NCBI GenBank assembly: GCA_964017185.1
Contig: OZ024874.1
Location: 35,812,721-35,876,720, forward strand
Origin: Rugalucina vietnamica
Taxonomy: Eukaryota; Mollusca; Bivalvia; Lucinida; Lucinidae
Length of the DNA stretch: 64,000 nt
Direction of reading: 5' to 3'
In this document: piece after piece, positions 61,935 to 64,000 of the stretch
How the letters are laid out: every line of letters starts with the position of its first letter
Numbering within the stretch: the stretch's first letter is position 1
Notes under the pieces: model-generated
The model's database searches: none
What the model was told of the DNA's origin: nothing
The model's input: the letters and a program-made list of their open reading frames with translations, nothing else
Position numbers and translations under genes: made by a program

Positions 61935-64000
61935 GCCCTGATAGGGGTTTCAAGTAAATCAGATTGAAAATTTTAATTTCTCCCCAAAATGGTCGGGGTT
62001 GACGCATTTTATGATTGATTCACAACAATTGGGCTAAACTCTTTTCAAACCCTGAATAAAATCCCAAAACCCTACGTGATTTGACCAAAGCCCTGATAGG
62101 GAGGGGTTCAAATTATATCGAAGATCAAATCTCTCCCACAAAATGGTCGGGGTTGACGCATTTTATTATTGATTCACAACAATTGAGCTTAACTCTTTTC
62201 AAACCCTAAATAAAATCCCAAAACCCTACGTGATTTGACCAAAGCCCTGATAGGGGTTTAGATCATATCGAAAACTAAATATCTCCCCCAAAATGGTCGG
62301 GGTTGACGCATTTTATTATTGATTCACAACAATTGGGCTAAACTCTTTTCAAACCCTAAATAAAATCCCAAAACCCTACGTTATTTGACCGAAGCCCTGA
62401 TAGGGGTTTCAAGAAAATTAGATTGAAAATTTAATTTCTCCCCAAAATGGTCGGGGTTGACGCATTTTATGATTGATTCACAACAATTGGGCTAAACTCT
62501 TTTCAAACCCTGAATAAAATCCCAAAATCCTACGTGATTTGACCAATGCCCTGATAGGGAGGATTTCAAATTATATCGAAGATCAAATCTCTCCCACAAA
62601 ATGGTCGGGGTTGACTCATTTTATTATTGATTCACAACAGTTGAGCTAAACTCTTTTCAAACCTTTAATAAAATCCCAAAACCCTACGTGATTTGACCAA
62701 AGCCCTGGTAGGGGTTTAGATTATATCGAAAACTAAATATCTCCCCCAAAATGGTCGGGGTTGACGCATTTTATTATTGATTCACAACAATTGGGCTAAA
62801 CTCTTTACAAACCCTAAATAAAATACCAAAACCCTACGTTATTTGACCGAAGCCCTGATAGGGGTTTCCAGTAAATTAGATTGAAAATTTAATTTCTCCC
62901 CAAAATGGTCGGGGTTGACGCATTTTATGATTGATTCACAACCATTGGGCTAAACTCTTTTCAAACCCTGAATAAAATCCACAAACCCTACGTGATTTGA
63001 CCAAAGCCCTGATAGGGAGGGGTTCAAATTATATCCAAGATCAAATCTCTCCCACAAAATGGTCGGGGTTGACGCATTTTATTATTGATTCACAACAATT
63101 GAGCTAAACTCTTTTCAAACCCTAAATAAAATCCCCAAACCCTACGTGATTTGACCAAAGCCCTGATAGGGGTTTAGATTATATCGAAAACTAAATATCT
63201 CCCCCAAAATGGTCGGGGTTGACGCATTTTATTATTGATTCACAACAATTGGGCTAAACTCTTTATAAACCCTAAATAAAATCCCAAAACCCTACGTTAT
63301 TTGACCGAAGCCCTGATAGGGGTTTCCAGTAAATTAGACTGGAAATTTAATTTCTCCCCAAAATGGTCGGGGTTGACGCATTTTATGATTGATTCACAAC
63401 CATTGGGCTAAACTCTTTTCAAACCCTGAATAAAATTCCAAAACCCTACGTGATTTGACCAAAGCCCTGATAGGGAGGGGTTCAAATTATATCCAAGATC
63501 AAATCTCTCCCACAAAATGGTCGGGGTTGACGCATTTTATTATTGATTCACAACAATTGAGCTAAACTCTTTTCAAACCCTAAATAAAATCCCCAAACCC
63601 TACGTGATTTGACCAAAGCCCTGATAGGGGTTTAGATTATATCGAAAACTAAATATCTCCCCCAAAATGGTCGGGGTTGACGCATTTTATTATTGATTCA
63701 CAACAATTGGGCTAAACTCTTTACAAACCCTAATTAAAATCCCAAAACCCTACGTTATTTGACCGAAGCCCTGATAGGGGTTTCAAGTAAGTTAGATTGA
63801 AAATTTTAATTTCTCCCCAAAATGGTCGGGGTTGACGCATTTTATGATTGATTCACAACCATTGGGCTAAACTCTTTTCAAACCCTGAATAAAATCCCCA
63901 AATTCTACGTGATTTGACCAAAGCCCTGATAGGGAGGGGGTCAAATTATATCGAAGATCAAATCTCTCCCACAAAATGGTCGGGGTTGACGCATTTTATT
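61935..64000. repeat. Satellite block 16 (partial, right edge)
   Basis: Begins with truncated HOR1, then HOR2, HOR3 (AAATCCACAAACC), HOR4 and part of HOR5. The window ends inside the B monomer of HOR5, just after its core. It lacks the private changes of blocks 14 and 15, which bounds their local homogenisation. Confidence 0.95.

Larger units (their letters stand above)
1..64000. repeat. Hierarchical satellite/telomeric tandem array (whole window)
   Basis: The whole window is one head-to-tail array of 3.8-4.8-kb units, each a satellite block, a ~1.51-kb linker and a CCCTAA tract. Fifteen linkers are complete, and the window starts and ends inside satellite blocks, so the array continues on both sides. 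Every unit has the same orientation. No unit is interrupted by foreign sequence, an insertion element or an inverted copy. The C-rich telomeric strand is on the + strand, the arrangement found at a left chromosome end, so the telomere is more likely to lie to the left. A subtelomere is the best guess. A pericentromeric array, a B chromosome or an extrachromosomal circle cannot be excluded. Confidence 0.93.

Noticed and set aside
1-64000. Functional centromere based on a ~152-bp monomer and HOR structure
   Set aside because: Monomer size and HORs would fit, but no CENP-B-box-like motif was seen, and regular one-direction telomeric tracts favour a subtelomere. Only CENH3 ChIP could settle it.
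1-64000. tRNA, rRNA or other structured RNA genes
   Set aside because: No cloverleaf, A/B box pair, 5S or large rRNA core sequence was recognised on either strand.

Overview
The window is one continuous, hierarchical, head-to-tail repeat array, and I find no convincing protein-coding or RNA gene in it. It is eukaryotic and looks subtelomeric or otherwise telomere-derived. Tracts of the hexamer CCCTAA (TTAGGG on the minus strand) recur every 3.8-4.8 kb, always in the same orientation, between blocks of a ~152-bp satellite. TTAGGG telomeres occur in animals, fungi, many protists and algae and a few plant lineages, so I cannot name the organism. Nothing prokaryotic is visible.

Layout. Fifteen complete units and two partial ends follow the order: satellite block, ~1.51-kb linker, ~160-179-bp telomeric tract, next satellite block. 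Distances between equivalent points of successive units are 3847, 4303, 3846, 4146, 3847, 4303, 4303, 3846, 4146, 4755, 4301, 4303, 4290 and 4284 bp. Satellite blocks come in four sizes: 2153, 2460, 2610 and 3068 bp. These differ by whole monomers or whole trimers. The remaining differences come from 6-bp steps in the telomeric tract and 1-2-bp changes in homopolymers. Linkers are almost invariant at 1513-1515 bp.

Levels of organisation. (1) Telomeric hexamers with fixed variant repeats. (2) A ~152-bp satellite monomer, possibly an old ~75-bp dimer. (3) A trimeric higher-order repeat (A 154-155, B 154, C 150 bp, ~458 bp), with six distinguishable versions in fixed order (called HOR1 to HOR6; HOR6 is a dimer). 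(4) The 3.8-4.8-kb unit. (5) A superunit of four units (16,142 bp), repeated next to itself as five units (20,445 bp, one 4303-bp unit extra).

Each linker holds three diverged copies (R1, R2, R3) of a pre-telomeric module, each ending in a telomeric tract. R2, R3 and the satellite are each cut off on their left side by a CCCTAA tract, as expected if a left chromosome end was repeatedly broken, healed and copied. R3 carries a perfect 11-bp-arm palindrome 17 bp before the main telomeric tract. I infer that the array grew by telomere-primed, recombination-based copying of a telomere-bounded cassette, as in yeast Y' amplification or the ALT templates of nematodes, and was then reshuffled by unequal exchange in the satellite. 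That mechanism is inference. The repeat structure, spacings and diagnostic variants were read directly. Unit numbers U1 to U15 below count linkers from the left, and block n precedes linker Un.
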